NCBI GenBank assembly: GCA_003599455.1
Contig: QZKF01000025.1
Location: 34,310 to 98,309, forward strand
Origin: Comamonadaceae bacterium
GTDB lineage: Bacteria; Pseudomonadota; Gammaproteobacteria; Burkholderiales; Burkholderiaceae_C
DNA length: 64,000 nt
Direction: 5' to 3'
In this document: positions 43,737-53,781 of the stretch, one piece after another
Layout: every line of letters starts with the position of its first letter
How positions within the stretch are numbered: the stretch's first letter is position 1
Made by a program: the position numbers and the translations under genes
Notes under the pieces: generated by a model
Seen by the model: the letters and a program-made list of their open reading frames with translations, nothing else
The model's database searches: none
Told to the model about the DNA's origin: nothing

Positions 43737-45512
43737 ATGGAAATCAGCAAGGCCGAACTGGCCTCGGCTGCCGCCGCCACTGGCGCAGCCCCCCAAGACC
43801 TCCGCGGCGCAGAAATCCTCATCAAGGCCCTCCAGGCTGAAGGTGTGAAGTACATCTGGGGTTACCCCGGCGGTGCTGTGCTGCACATCTACGACGCTTT
43901 CTACAAGCAGGACACGATCCAGCACGTGCTGGTGCGCCACGAGCAGGCTGCCGTGCACGCGGCCGACGGCTACGCGCGTGCCACCGGCGATGTGGGCGTG
44001 GCCCTGGTCACCTCCGGCCCGGGCGTGACCAACGCCGTCACCGGCATCGCCACGGCCTACATGGACAGCATCCCGATGGTGATCATCACCGGGCAGGTGC
44101 CCACGGCGGCGATCGGCCTGGACGCCTTCCAGGAATGCGACACCGTCGGCATCACGCGCCCCATCGTCAAGCACAACTTCCTGGTGAAGGACGCGCGCGA
44201 CATGGCCATGGTGATGAAGAAGGCCTTCCACATCGCGCGCAGCGGCCGGCCCGGCCCGGTGGTGGTGGACGTGCCCAAGGACGTGTCGTTCAACAAGGTG
44301 TCCTACGCCGGCTATCCCGAGTCGGTGGAAATGCGCTCGTACAACCCGGTGCGCAAGGGCCACGGCGGCCAGATCCGCAAGGCCCTGCAATTGCTGATGT
44401 CGGCCAAGCGGCCCTACATCTACACCGGCGGCGGCGTGCTGCTGGGCAACGCCACCGAGGAGCTGCGCACCCTGGTGAACATGCTGGGCTACCCGGTCAC
44501 CAACACCCTGATGGGCTTGGGTGCATACCCGGCCTCCGACCGCAAGTTCCTCGGCATGCTGGGCATGCACGGCACGATCGAGGCCAACAACGCGATGCAG
44601 AACTGCGATGTGCTGCTGGCCGTGGGCGCGCGCTTCGACGACCGCGTGATCGGCAACCCCAAGCACTTCGCGCAGAACGAACGCAAGATCATCCACATCG
44701 ACATCGACCCGTCGAGCATCTCCAAGCGTGTCAAGGTCGACGTGCCCATCGTGGGCGATGTGAAGGACGTGCTCACCGAGCTGATCCACATGGTGCGCGA
44801 GAGCGCGCTCAAGGTCGACGACAAGGCCCTGGCCGAATGGTGGAAGACCATCGAGACCTGGCGCTCGAAGGACTGCCTGAAGTACGACCGCGGCAATACC
44901 GACGTGATCAAGCCGCAGTACGTGGTGGAGACGCTCTGGAACATGACCAGGGACGCAGACGCCTACGTCACGTCCGACGTCGGCCAGCACCAGATGTGGG
45001 CCGCGCAGTACTACCGCTTCGACGAGCCGCGCCGCTGGATCAACTCCGGTGGTCTGGGCACCATGGGCGTGGGCATTCCCTATGCCATGGGCATCAAGCT
45101 GGCCAAGCCCGACAGCGAGGTGTTCTGCATCACCGGTGAAGGCTCGGTGCAGATGTGCATCCAGGAGCTCTCGACCTGCCTGCAGTACAACACGCCGATC
45201 AAGATCATGGCGCTGAACAACCGCTACCTCGGCATGGTGCGGCAGTGGCAGGAAATCGACTACGAAGGTCGCTACAGCCACAGCTACATGGACGCGCTGC
45301 CCAACTTCGTGAAGCTCGCCGAGGCCTATGGCCATGTGGGCATGCTGATCGAACGGCCGCAGGACGTCGAAGGCGCCATTCGCGAGGCGCGCAAGCTCAA
45401 GGACCGCACCGTGTTCATGGACTTCCGCACCGACCCGACCGAGAACGTCTTCCCCATGGTCAAGGCCGGCAAGGGCATCACCGAGATGCTGCTGGGTTCC
45501 GAGGACCTGTAA
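43737..45512 (+). CDS. ilvB: Acetolactate synthase large (catalytic) subunit
   Basis: Thiamine-diphosphate enzyme for the first common step of valine, leucine and isoleucine synthesis. The product is 591 residues, starting with a 20-residue Ala-rich extension before the core. The catalytic Glu is in VRHEQAAVHAADGYAR. FAD-binding and central domains contain GQVPTAAIGLDAFQE and RPGPVVVDVPKD. The ThDP motif is GEGSVQMCIQELSTCLQYN with the ending NNRYLGMVRQWQE. AAGGTTC lies upstream of the ATG as a weak Shine-Dalgarno. The regulatory subunit gene follows after 113 bp. Confidence 0.96.
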   Translation: MEISKAELASAAAATGAAPQDLRGAEILIKALQAEGVKYIWGYPGGAVLHIYDAFYKQDTIQHVLVRHEQAAVHAADGYARATGDVGVALVTSGPGVTNAVTGIATAYMDSIPMVIITGQVPTAAIGLDAFQECDTVGITRPIVKHNFLVKDARDMAMVMKKAFHIARSGRPGPVVVDVPKDVSFNKVSYAGYPESVEMRSYNPVRKGHGGQIRKALQLLMSAKRPYIYTGGGVLLGNATEELRTLVNMLGYPVTNTLMGLGAYPASDRKFLGMLGMHGTIEANNAMQNCDVLLAVGARFDDRVIGNPKHFAQNERKIIHIDIDPSSISKRVKVDVPIVGDVKDVLTELIHMVRESALKVDDKALAEWWKTIETWRSKDCLKYDRGNTDVIKPQYVVETLWNMTRDADAYVTSDVGQHQMWAAQYYRFDEPRRWINSGGLGTMGVGIPYAMGIKLAKPDSEVFCITGEGSVQMCIQELSTCLQYNTPIKIMALNNRYLGMVRQWQEIDYEGRYSHSYMDALPNFVKLAEAYGHVGMLIERPQDVEGAIREARKLKDRTVFMDFRTDPTENVFPMVKAGKGITEMLLGSEDL

Positions 45513-45521
45513 CGCCATCGC

Positions 45522-45546
45522 GAAACGGCGAGGACCTCGCCGTTTC
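45522..45546. repeat. Perfect hairpin 1 in the ilvB-ilvH gap
   Basis: GAAACGGCGAG (45522-45532), loop GAC, CTCGCCGTTTC (45536-45546): an 11-bp perfect stem beginning 10 bp past the ilvB stop, with no T-tract. It resembles an mRNA stabiliser or processing stem more than a terminator. Confidence 0.6.
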
Positions 45547-45576
45547 ATCCCTCAGACGAATCTATTGCCCGCCAAG

Positions 45577-45598
45577 CCCGCGCATTACCGTGCGCGGG
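45577..45598. repeat. Perfect hairpin 2 in the ilvB-ilvH gap
   Basis: CCCGCGCA (45577-45584), six-base loop, TGCGCGGG (45591-45598): an 8-bp perfect GC-rich stem ending 27 bp before the ilvH ATG, with no T-tract. Confidence 0.55.
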
Positions 45599-45625
45599 GG
45601 AGGGCGGCGAAAAGAGGAATCGAAC

Positions 45626-47189
<1,564 letters not shown>

Positions 47190-47217
47190 TGCACCTGCGC
47201 CGCGGCGCGGATCGATC

Positions 47218-47249
47218 ACAAGGGCCACCTCGGTGGCCCTTGTCGTTTT
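47218..47249 (+). terminator. Intrinsic terminator after ilvC
   Basis: ACAAGGGCCACC pairs with GGTGGCCCTTGT (47218-47229 / 47232-47243) and is followed by CGTTTT. A long GC-rich stem with a T-tract about 30 bp past the ilvC stop ends the ilvBHC operon. Confidence 0.85.
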
Positions 47250-47348
47250 CCGGCGCGGGCACACTGGCTTACACTGCGGTTTTCTGCGCAGGACGGCTGT
47301 CGCAGCGGCGCCAGGCCCATGAGACGACAGGCAAGCAAAGAGACCTCC

Positions 47349-48158
47349 ATGCACGACGGAACCGACCCCCACATCACCCCCAACGAAGACCGCCCGAAGC
47401 GCCCCAAGGGCATCTACATGGTGCCCAACATGATCACGCTCGCCGCGCTGTTCGGGGGCTTCTATTCGGTGGTGATGGCCATGAATGGCCGCTACGACCT
47501 GGCCACCGTGGGCATCTTCGTGGCCATGGTGCTGGACAGCCTTGATGGCCGCGTGGCCCGGCTCACCAACACGCAAAGTGCCTTTGGCGAGCAGATGGAT
47601 TCGCTCTCCGACATGGTGTCCTTTGGCGCGGCGCCCGCGCTCATTGCCTATGAGTGGACCCTGCGCGACCTGGGTCGCTGGGGCTGGATCGCGGCCTTCG
47701 TGTACTGCGCCTGCGCCGCGCTTCGCCTGGCGCGTTTCAACGTCAACACCGCCGTGGTCGACAAACGCTATTTCCAGGGCCTGCCTTCGCCTGCGGCCGC
47801 AGCGCTGGTGGCGGGCTTCATCTGGCTCATGACCGAACTCGCCATTCCACCGCAGGACGTGACCTGGGCCATGTTCGCCATCACGCTCTACACGGGACTC
47901 ACCATGGTGACCAACGTGCCGTTCTACAGCTTCAAGGACCTGAGCTTGAAGAAGAGCGTGCCGTTCGCCGCCATCGTGCTCGTGGCCCTGGCCATCGCGG
48001 TGATCAACATCCATCCGCCCACCGTGCTGTTCGCGCTGTTCGTGGTCTATGGCCTCTCGGGCTACGCGATCTACTTCTGGCGCAAGGCCAAGGGACGCCC
48101 GACCAGCGTGATCAGCACCTCCACCGACGAACCCGACGAGCGTGGCCTGCACGATTGA
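47349..48158 (+). CDS. pssA: CDP-diacylglycerol--serine O-phosphatidyltransferase
   Basis: Membrane enzyme making phosphatidylserine, precursor of phosphatidylethanolamine. The chosen ATG at 47349 gives 269 residues. An ATG at 47319 would add ten. The CDP-alcohol phosphatidyltransferase signature is complete in DSLDGRVARLTN followed by GEQMDSLSDMVSFG (DxxDGxxAR...GxxxDxxxD), near residue 65. About seven hydrophobic helices, with YMVPNMITLAALFGGFYS first. The Gram-positive-type (PssA-II) architecture is common in betaproteobacteria, which place it between ilvC and leuA. Separate transcription from ilvC is likely because of the terminator. Confidence 0.94.
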   Translation: MHDGTDPHITPNEDRPKRPKGIYMVPNMITLAALFGGFYSVVMAMNGRYDLATVGIFVAMVLDSLDGRVARLTNTQSAFGEQMDSLSDMVSFGAAPALIAYEWTLRDLGRWGWIAAFVYCACAALRLARFNVNTAVVDKRYFQGLPSPAAAALVAGFIWLMTELAIPPQDVTWAMFAITLYTGLTMVTNVPFYSFKDLSLKKSVPFAAIVLVALAIAVINIHPPTVLFALFVVYGLSGYAIYFWRKAKGRPTSVISTSTDEPDERGLHD

Positions 48159-48190
48159 CGGCGCAGGCATCGCCCCATCAGACCTTTCCA

Positions 48191-48219
48191 TCGAACGGCC
48201 GTGGCCTTTGTGCTACATT
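48191..48219 (+). promoter_or_regulatory. Candidate promoter of the leuA leader
   Basis: A -35-like TCGAAC (48191-48196), 17-bp spacer and -10-like TACATT (48214-48219). The -10 ends 7 nt before the leader-peptide ATG, so the leader would be translated from a leaderless transcript. Confidence 0.45.
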
Positions 48220-48226
48220 GCCAGCC

Positions 48227-48283
48227 ATGTTCCAGATTTCTCTCTCGCTACTACTGGGTGTCCATCACGGGCAGGTCTGGTAG
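48227..48283 (+). CDS. leuL: leu operon leader peptide
   Basis: An 18-codon ORF reading MFQISLSLLLGVHHGQVW then TAG. Four Leu codons occur within six positions (codons 6, 8, 9, 10), and two consecutive ones are CTA, the rarest leucine codon in a genome this GC-rich. Together with the terminator 20 nt after the stop and leuA 115 bp downstream, this is the layout of a ribosome-mediated attenuator: leucine shortage stalls the ribosome on the CTA codons and prevents the terminator from forming. Bases within the Leu codons (CGCTAC) can pair with GTAGCG at the stop codon. No Shine-Dalgarno precedes it. Confidence 0.75.
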   Translation: MFQISLSLLLGVHHGQVW

Positions 48284-48303
48284 CGCGCGAGCGATTTCTC
48301 CAC

Positions 48304-48340
48304 AACGGCCCGTTTGCACCTGCAGCGGGCCGTTTTGCTT
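48304..48340 (+). terminator. leuA attenuator terminator
   Basis: AACGGCCCG (48304-48312) pairs with CGGGCCGTT (48326-48334). The loop itself contains TGCA-CC-TGCA and can extend the stem. It is followed by TTTTGCTTTT. Lying between the leucine-rich leader peptide and leuA, it is the expected attenuator. Confidence 0.85.
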
Positions 48341-48397
48341 TTGGAACTGCGGGTTTATTGAAGTCTTGCCCACGAGGCGAACCATCGGAGCACTGAG

Positions 48398-49939
48398 ATG
48401 AGCGACAAACTGATCATTTTCGACACCACCTTGCGCGACGGCGAACAGTCGCCCGGCGCGTCCATGACGAAAGACGAAAAGCTGCGCATTGCGCGCCAGC
48501 TGGAACGCCTCAAGGTGGACGTGATCGAGGCCGGTTTTGCCGCCAGCTCGAACGGGGATTTTGATTGCGTGCAGGCCATCGCCAACACCATCAGGGACTC
48601 CACGGTGTGCTCTCTGGCACGCGCCAACGACCGGGACATATCGCGTGCCGCCGAGGCGCTCAAAGGGGCCCACCGTGCGCGCATCCACACCTTCATCGCC
48701 ACCAGTGCCCTGCACATGGAGAAGAAGCTGCGCATGACACCCGAGCAGGTGCTTGAGCAGGCCAAACAATCGGTGCGCTTCGCCCGCAACCTCGTGGACG
48801 ACATCGAGTTCAGTCCCGAAGACGGCTACCGCAGCGACATGGATTTCCTCTGCCGCGTGCTCGAGGCCGTCATCAAGGAAGGCGCGACCACGCTCAACAT
48901 CCCTGACACCGTGGGCTATGCGATCCCTGAGCTCTACGGCGATTTCATCCGGACCTTGCGCGAACGTGTGCCCAACTCCGACAAGGTGATCTGGTCGGTG
49001 CACTGCCACAACGACCTGGGCATGGCGGTGGCCAACTCGCTCGCGGGTGTGAAGATCGGCGGCGCCCGCCAGGTGGAGTGCACCATCAACGGCCTGGGCG
49101 AGCGCGCGGGCAATTGCTCGCTCGAGGAGATCGTGATGGCGGTGCGCACGCGGCGCGACTACTTCGGCCTCGATGTGGGCGTGGACGCCACGCAGATCGT
49201 GCCGGCGAGCCGCATGGTGAGCCAGACCACCGGTTTCGTGGTGCAGCCCAACAAGGCCGTGGTGGGCGCCAACGCGTTCGCCCATGCCAGCGGCATCCAC
49301 CAGGACGGCGTGCTCAAGGCGCGCGACACCTACGAGATCATGCGCGCCGAAGACGTGGGCTGGAGCGCCAACAAGATCGTGCTGGGCAAGCTCAGCGGCC
49401 GCAACGCGTTCAAGCAGCGCCTGCAGGACCTCGGCATCGAGATGGAGTCCGAGAGCGAGATCAATACCGCGTTTGCCGCGTTCAAGGAGCTGGCCGATCG
49501 CAAGAGCGAGATCTTCGACGAGGACATTCTCGCCCTGTGCAGCGACGAGAGCGTGACCGCCGAGAAGGAGCAATATGGCCTGGTCTCGCTCAAGCAGCGC
49601 AGCGAGACCGGCGAGCGCCCGCACGCCAATGTGGTGTTCACTGTCAATGGCCAGGAGATCCAGGGTGAGAGCGATGGCAATGGCCCGGTGGACGCTTCGC
49701 TGAAGGCGATCGAGAACCACGTCAAGAGCGGTGCCGAACTGGTGCTGTATTCGGTCAACGCCATCACGAGTGGCTCCACCGAAAGCCAGGGCGAGGTCAC
49801 GGTGCGTTTGCAGCACGGCGGTCGGGTGGTGAACGGCGTGGGCGCCGACCCGGACATCGTGGTGGCTTCGGCCAAGGCCTACCTGAGTGCTTTGAACAAG
49901 CTGCACAGCAAGGCCGACCGTGTGGCAGCCCAGGGATAA
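48398..49939 (+). CDS. leuA: 2-isopropylmalate synthase
   Basis: First committed enzyme of leucine synthesis, condensing 2-oxoisovalerate with acetyl-CoA. The product is 513 residues, the usual type 1 length. The HMGL-like catalytic domain starts [17 protein letters not shown] with the metal/substrate residues, then [16 protein letters not shown] and a metal site in [21 protein letters not shown]. The C-terminal LeuA regulatory domain, where leucine binds, follows residue 390. The start ATG has GGAGCACTGAG upstream. Expression appears controlled by the attenuator just upstream. Confidence 0.97.
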   Translation: MSDKLIIFDTTLRDGEQSPGASMTKDEKLRIARQLERLKVDVIEAGFAASSNGDFDCVQAIANTIRDSTVCSLARANDRDISRAAEALKGAHRARIHTFIATSALHMEKKLRMTPEQVLEQAKQSVRFARNLVDDIEFSPEDGYRSDMDFLCRVLEAVIKEGATTLNIPDTVGYAIPELYGDFIRTLRERVPNSDKVIWSVHCHNDLGMAVANSLAGVKIGGARQVECTINGLGERAGNCSLEEIVMAVRTRRDYFGLDVGVDATQIVPASRMVSQTTGFVVQPNKAVVGANAFAHASGIHQDGVLKARDTYEIMRAEDVGWSANKIVLGKLSGRNAFKQRLQDLGIEMESESEINTAFAAFKELADRKSEIFDEDILALCSDESVTAEKEQYGLVSLKQRSETGERPHANVVFTVNGQEIQGESDGNGPVDASLKAIENHVKSGAELVLYSVNAITSGSTESQGEVTVRLQHGGRVVNGVGADPDIVVASAKAYLSALNKLHSKADRVAAQG

Positions 49940-50051
49940 AACCCAATGAAATCAAAGGCTTGAAGAATGCTGTTTCTTGATCGTAGGAAATGACACCAAA
50001 AGTAGCAGCTGTTCTACCGATCAATTAAGACAACATCCCAAGCTTTTGATA

Positions 50052-50080
50052 TTGCTAGTTTTTTTTCTGCTGTCTATACT
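50052..50080 (+). promoter_or_regulatory. Sigma-70 promoter of pbpG
   Basis: TTGCTA (-35, 50052-50057), 17-bp T-rich spacer and TATACT (-10, 50075-50080). Transcription would start near 50087. It is the most consensus-like promoter in the window and lies in an AT-rich gap otherwise lacking genes. Confidence 0.75.
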
Positions 50081-50115
50081 TCACTCCTGCGCAATTCCTG
50101 TTGCTGGAGTGAAGT
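50078..50115. repeat. Inverted repeat spanning the pbpG transcription start
   Basis: ACTTCACTCC (50078-50087) and GGAGTGAAGT (50106-50115) are perfect inverted copies 18 bp apart. The left arm overlaps the -10 and start site, and the right arm contains the Shine-Dalgarno GGAG. It could be an operator or, if transcription begins slightly earlier, an SD-sequestering hairpin. Confidence 0.6.
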
Positions 50116-50116
50116 C

Positions 50117-51283
50117 ATGGTCATCGGCGTCGATCGCTTTCGCAAAATCCTGCTGGGCGCAGCCATCGCCGGCTGGGTGACCATCTCCGCTGCGCCTTTG
50201 CCTGCCCAGGCGGGCACCAGCGCGAAAACTGCAAAAAAGGCGGTGGCCACCAAGACCGTGCCCAAGCGCACGGTCGTTGTGTCCAGGAAATCGCAGCCCA
50301 AGGTCGCCCAGGTCAAGTCCCGCAAGACGGTCACCGTGGCACGCAAGACCCAGAGCCGTGTCAAGGTGCAGATGGCGGCGGGCAATTCCCGCGCGCTGCA
50401 CAAGGTGGCGGTGCAACGCAAGCCGCTGGCGACCCGCGATGGCGTGGTTCGTGCCGCCTTGCAGCCGCGCCAGTCCGAAGGTGAGCGTCTGGGGCTGCGT
50501 TCCATGGACGACCCGCTCGAACTCAATTCCAGCGTGGCCCTGGTGATCGACCAGGAGACCAACGAGGTGCTGTTCAGCAAGAACGACGCGGCGGTGTTGC
50601 CGATCGCCTCGCTGACCAAGCTCATGACCGGCTTGGTGATCGCCGATGCCAATCTGGACATGCAGGAGATGATCACGATCAGCCAGGACGATGTGGACAC
50701 GTTCAAGGGCAGCCGCTCGCGGCTCGCCGTGGGCAGCACCCTCAGCCGTGGCGAGCTGATGCACCTGGCACTGATGTCCAGCGAAAACCGCGCTGCCCAT
50801 GCCCTCGGGCGCACCTATCCCGGTGGCCTCAACGAGTTCGTGCGGCTGATGAACAACAAGGCCATTGAGCTCGGCATGGCGGACACGCGCTACGTGGAGC
50901 CGACCGGCCTGTCCAGCCTGAACCAGTCCAGCGCGCGCGACCTCGCCACGCTGGTGTCGGTGGCCTACAAGCGACCCATCCTGCGCAGCCTGTCCACCTC
51001 GCCGGGCTATGAAGTGGATCTGGGTCGCCGTACCCTGCACTACAACAACTCCAACCGCCTGATCAAGAACCCGTCATGGGAGATCGGCCTGCAGAAGACC
51101 GGCTACATCTCTGAAGCCGGTCGCTGCCTGGTCATGCAGGCCAAGGTGGCGGGTCGGCAACTGATCATGGTGTTCCTGGACTCGACCGGCAAGCTCAGCC
51201 GCATGCAGGATGCCGAACGCGTGCGGCGCTGGGTGGAAGTCCAGACCGATGAACGTGCCCCGCTGGCTAGGCCGCAAGGCTGA
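50117..51283 (+). CDS. pbpG: D-alanyl-D-alanine endopeptidase/carboxypeptidase (PBP7-like)
   Basis: Periplasmic serine peptidase of the S11 family acting on peptidoglycan cross-links. The product is 388 residues. A signal peptide ends around PLPAQAG. The catalytic motifs are SLTK (Ser165, Lys168), SEN (Ser222) and KTG (327-329). Between signal and catalytic domain lies an unusual basic segment of about 80 residues rich in Lys, Val, Arg and Thr, not found in E. coli PBP7. It may bind peptidoglycan, teichoic-like polymers or nucleic acid, but that is speculation. An intrinsic terminator follows. Confidence 0.9.
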   Translation: MVIGVDRFRKILLGAAIAGWVTISAAPLPAQAGTSAKTAKKAVATKTVPKRTVVVSRKSQPKVAQVKSRKTVTVARKTQSRVKVQMAAGNSRALHKVAVQRKPLATRDGVVRAALQPRQSEGERLGLRSMDDPLELNSSVALVIDQETNEVLFSKNDAAVLPIASLTKLMTGLVIADANLDMQEMITISQDDVDTFKGSRSRLAVGSTLSRGELMHLALMSSENRAAHALGRTYPGGLNEFVRLMNNKAIELGMADTRYVEPTGLSSLNQSSARDLATLVSVAYKRPILRSLSTSPGYEVDLGRRTLHYNNSNRLIKNPSWEIGLQKTGYISEAGRCLVMQAKVAGRQLIMVFLDSTGKLSRMQDAERVRRWVEVQTDERAPLARPQG

Positions 51284-51307
51284 TCCGCACGGACGCCACA
51301 AAGCGCA

Positions 51308-51329
51308 ACGGCCCCAAGGGGCCGTTTTT
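51308..51329 (+). terminator. Intrinsic terminator after pbpG
   Basis: ACGGCCCC-AA-GGGGCCGT followed by TTTTT, 24 bp past the pbpG stop. It separates pbpG from the convergent IclR-family gene. Confidence 0.9.
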
Positions 51330-51353
51330 CATGGCGTCGCAGGTTTCACAGGA

Positions 51354-52157
51354 TCAACGAGGGGCGGACGGTGCTGCGGGAATTCTCGGGCAGCCCAGCG
51401 CGGCCGAAATCTCCGCCGCGGTGGAGCGCAGCTTGGGCACCCAGTTCTCGTCGATGCGGTCGGCCGGCGCGGAGATCGACAGGCCCGCCACCAGCTTGTT
51501 CTGGTCGTCGTAGATGCCTGCGGCCATGCAGCGCACGCCCAGCTCCAGCTCTTCGTTGTCGCGCGCCAGGCCAGCTTGCCGGCATTGCGTGAGCTCGCGC
51601 TCGAGTGTGCTGAGCTGCGTGAGGCTGTTGCGCGTGTTGCCCGCCAGGCCGGTGCGCGTGGCGTAGGCGCGCACCCGCTGGGGCTCTTCGTCGGCCAGAA
51701 AGAGCTTGCCCACGGAGGTGAGGTGCAGCGGTGCCCGGCCTCCGATGGCGCGCACCACCTGCATGCCCGACCGTTCGCTGTAGGCGCGTTCGACGTACAC
51801 GATCTCGTCGCCCTGGCGCACGCTGAGGTTCACCGGCTGCTGGATCTGCTTGTGCAACTCACGCATGGGCAGCAGGGCCGCATCGCGCACGCTCAGCCGT
51901 GCCTTCACCAGGTTGCCCAGCTCCAGCAGCCGCATGCCCAGGCGATAGCTGCCGGCTTCGGGGCGGTCGACGAACCGGCCGATCGTGAGGTCGTTGAGGA
52001 TGCGGTGCGCGGTGGAAGGGTGCAGGCCGGTCTTCTCGCTGATTTCCTTGAGCGACACCGGCTCCTCGCGAGACGCCAGCACCTCCAGCAGGTTGAACAT
52101 GCGTTCGATCACCTGGACGGTGGGCGTGCTGGGAAGGGACTCTGAGCGTTTGGTCAT
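51354..52157 (-). CDS. IclR family transcriptional regulator
   Basis: Regulator with an N-terminal winged helix and C-terminal small-molecule-binding IclR domain. The product is 267 residues from ATG 52157 (a GTG at 52163 would add two). The DNA-binding part is VQVIERMFNLLEVLASREEPVSLKEISEKTGLHPSTAHRIL at about residues 14-54. The effector domain includes LSVRQGDEIVYVERAYS, the GGRAPLHLTSVGKLFLA block and LELGVRCMAAGIYDD. Target genes and ligand cannot be predicted. Neighbours are housekeeping genes, so its regulon is probably elsewhere. Confidence 0.93.
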   Translation of the reverse strand: MTKRSESLPSTPTVQVIERMFNLLEVLASREEPVSLKEISEKTGLHPSTAHRILNDLTIGRFVDRPEAGSYRLGMRLLELGNLVKARLSVRDAALLPMRELHKQIQQPVNLSVRQGDEIVYVERAYSERSGMQVVRAIGGRAPLHLTSVGKLFLADEEPQRVRAYATRTGLAGNTRNSLTQLSTLERELTQCRQAGLARDNEELELGVRCMAAGIYDDQNKLVAGLSISAPADRIDENWVPKLRSTAAEISAALGCPRIPAAPSAPR

Positions 52158-52242
52158 GGGCACTTGGGGTTGAGCGCGATTTTACAAGATGAAATCCGTG
52201 CCCTCGCACGGGAGCCCCAGGGCACAACGCGCCACACGCCCG

Positions 52243-52980
52243 TCACCGGGCTTCGACCCATCGGCCTTCGCGCAGCAGCTCGTGCGGCCGGAAGCCCGCC
52301 TTGTAGCTCATCTTGCTGCTCTGGCCGATCCAGTAACCCAGGTAGACGTGGGGCAGCTCCAGCGCGCGAGCCTGCTCGATCTGCCAGAGCACGCTGTAGG
52401 TGCCATAGCTGGCCTTCTCGTCGGGCTCGTAGAAGGTGTAGACCGCAGACAGGCCGTCGTTGAGCACGTCGACGATGGACACCATCTTGAGTTTCGATGG
52501 TGCGCCTTCGGACGCCGGCTCGTGGAATTCCACCAGACGCGAGTTGACACGGCTCTGCAGCAGGAACTGGGTGTACTGGTCGATGCTGTCGTGGTCCATG
52601 CCGCCACCGGCGTGGCGGCTGTTCTGGTAGCGCAGGTAGAGCTGGTAGTGCTCGGGGATGAAGCACAGTTTGAGAACGCGGGTCTGCAAGTGGCCATGCT
52701 GCGCCATCGAGCGCCGCTGGCTGCGGCTGGGCGCAAATGTGGCCACCGGCACGCGCAGCGGCACACAGGCCTGGCAGCCGTCGCAGTAGGGGCGGTAGGT
52801 GAACATGCCGCTGCGGCGAAAGCCGTGCGTGACCAGATCCGAGTAGGCGTCGTTGTGGATCAGGTGGCTGGGCGTGGCGACCTGCGAGCGGGCCTGATGA
52901 CCGGGCAGGTAGCTGCACGGGTAGGGCGCCGTGGCGTAAAACTGCAGCGCCTGAAGCGGGAGTTCTTTGAGGTGGGTCAC
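52243..52980 (-). CDS. bpt: Aspartate/glutamate leucyltransferase (Bpt; ATE family)
   Basis: N-end-rule enzyme that transfers leucine from Leu-tRNA to proteins with N-terminal Asp or Glu, marking them for ClpS/ClpAP. The product is 245 residues. The N-terminal cysteine cluster [10 protein letters not shown] followed by [13 protein letters not shown], and the acyltransferase core with [15 protein letters not shown] and [20 protein letters not shown], match the ATE family. Bacterial members without a eukaryotic-type specificity are Bpt. The start overlaps the aat stop by 4 bp, so both N-degron transferases are made together. Confidence 0.94.
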   Translation of the reverse strand: MTHLKELPLQALQFYATAPYPCSYLPGHQARSQVATPSHLIHNDAYSDLVTHGFRRSGMFTYRPYCDGCQACVPLRVPVATFAPSRSQRRSMAQHGHLQTRVLKLCFIPEHYQLYLRYQNSRHAGGGMDHDSIDQYTQFLLQSRVNSRLVEFHEPASEGAPSKLKMVSIVDVLNDGLSAVYTFYEPDEKASYGTYSVLWQIEQARALELPHVYLGYWIGQSSKMSYKAGFRPHELLREGRWVEAR

Positions 52981-53747
52981 GCGCTACGACCGTCGTCGAA
53001 GAGGATGTGCTGCCAGTATACGGGCTGGAAATTCCAGCCTGGCGCAGGGTGCAGCAAAGCCATGCGCACATGGCGGCAGAAGTCCTCGCGTGGCATCAGC
53101 CGGCCGCCCAGCGAGGCCAGGTGGGCGGTGTCCTGCTGGCAGTCGATCAGCGGCAGGGCGTGGGCGCGGCTGAAGGCGACCAGGGCGGCCAGGGCGATCT
53201 TGGATGCGTCGCTCTGCCGGCTGAACATCGATTCGCCGTACACCATGGCCCCCAGGTTGATGCAGTACAGGCCCCCGGCCAGTTCGCCATCGATCCAGGT
53301 TTCCACACTGTGCGCCAGGCCGGCGCGGTGCAGCCGTATGTAGGCCTCCACCATCGCGGGCAATATCCAGGTGCCGTTCTGTCCCTCGCGCTGCGTGTGC
53401 GCGCATGCGCGGATCACGCGCTCGAAGTCGTGGTCGAACCGCACCTCCAGTCGGCCTTCGCGCAGCAGCTTGAGGAGCGTCTTGCGCAGCGAGCGGTGCA
53501 GGCGGAAGGCCGCTGTCTCCAGCACCATGCGCGGGTCGGTGCTCCACCACAGGATGGGCTGGCCCGCGCTGTACCAGGGGAAGATGCCGCGTGAGTACGC
53601 GGCCACCAGGGTGGGCACGTCCAGCACACCGCCGGCGGCCAGCAGGCCCGGTGCCGGGTCGGAGGCGCTCCACGCCGTCTCCACCGGCGGAAAGGCCTGG
53701 CCGGGTTCAAGCCAGGGCAACGCGCGGTTGGGCGGGGTGTGTGACAT
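52977..53747 (-). CDS. aat: Leucyl/phenylalanyl-tRNA--protein transferase
   Basis: Adds Leu or Phe from aminoacyl-tRNA to proteins with N-terminal Arg or Lys. The product is 256 residues. Conserved blocks are [78 protein letters not shown] and [14 protein letters not shown]. The ATG sits only 6 nt after a CACAAT hexamer that has TTGAAA 16 bp further upstream, and no Shine-Dalgarno is visible, pointing to a leaderless mRNA. The stop overlaps the bpt start. Confidence 0.96.
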   Translation of the reverse strand: MSHTPPNRALPWLEPGQAFPPVETAWSASDPAPGLLAAGGVLDVPTLVAAYSRGIFPWYSAGQPILWWSTDPRMVLETAAFRLHRSLRKTLLKLLREGRLEVRFDHDFERVIRACAHTQREGQNGTWILPAMVEAYIRLHRAGLAHSVETWIDGELAGGLYCINLGAMVYGESMFSRQSDASKIALAALVAFSRAHALPLIDCQQDTAHLASLGGRLMPREDFCRHVRMALLHPAPGWNFQPVYWQHILFDDGRSA

Positions 53748-53753
53748 GCCGCT

Positions 53754-53781
53754 ATTGTGCGCGGCTGTATCGGCGTTTCAA
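53754..53781 (-). promoter_or_regulatory. Promoter of aat-bpt (leaderless type)
   Basis: On the minus strand, TTGAAA (53781-53776), a 16-bp spacer and CACAAT (53759-53754), then 6 nt to the aat ATG. The best -35/-10 pair among the leaderless candidates in this window. Confidence 0.55.
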
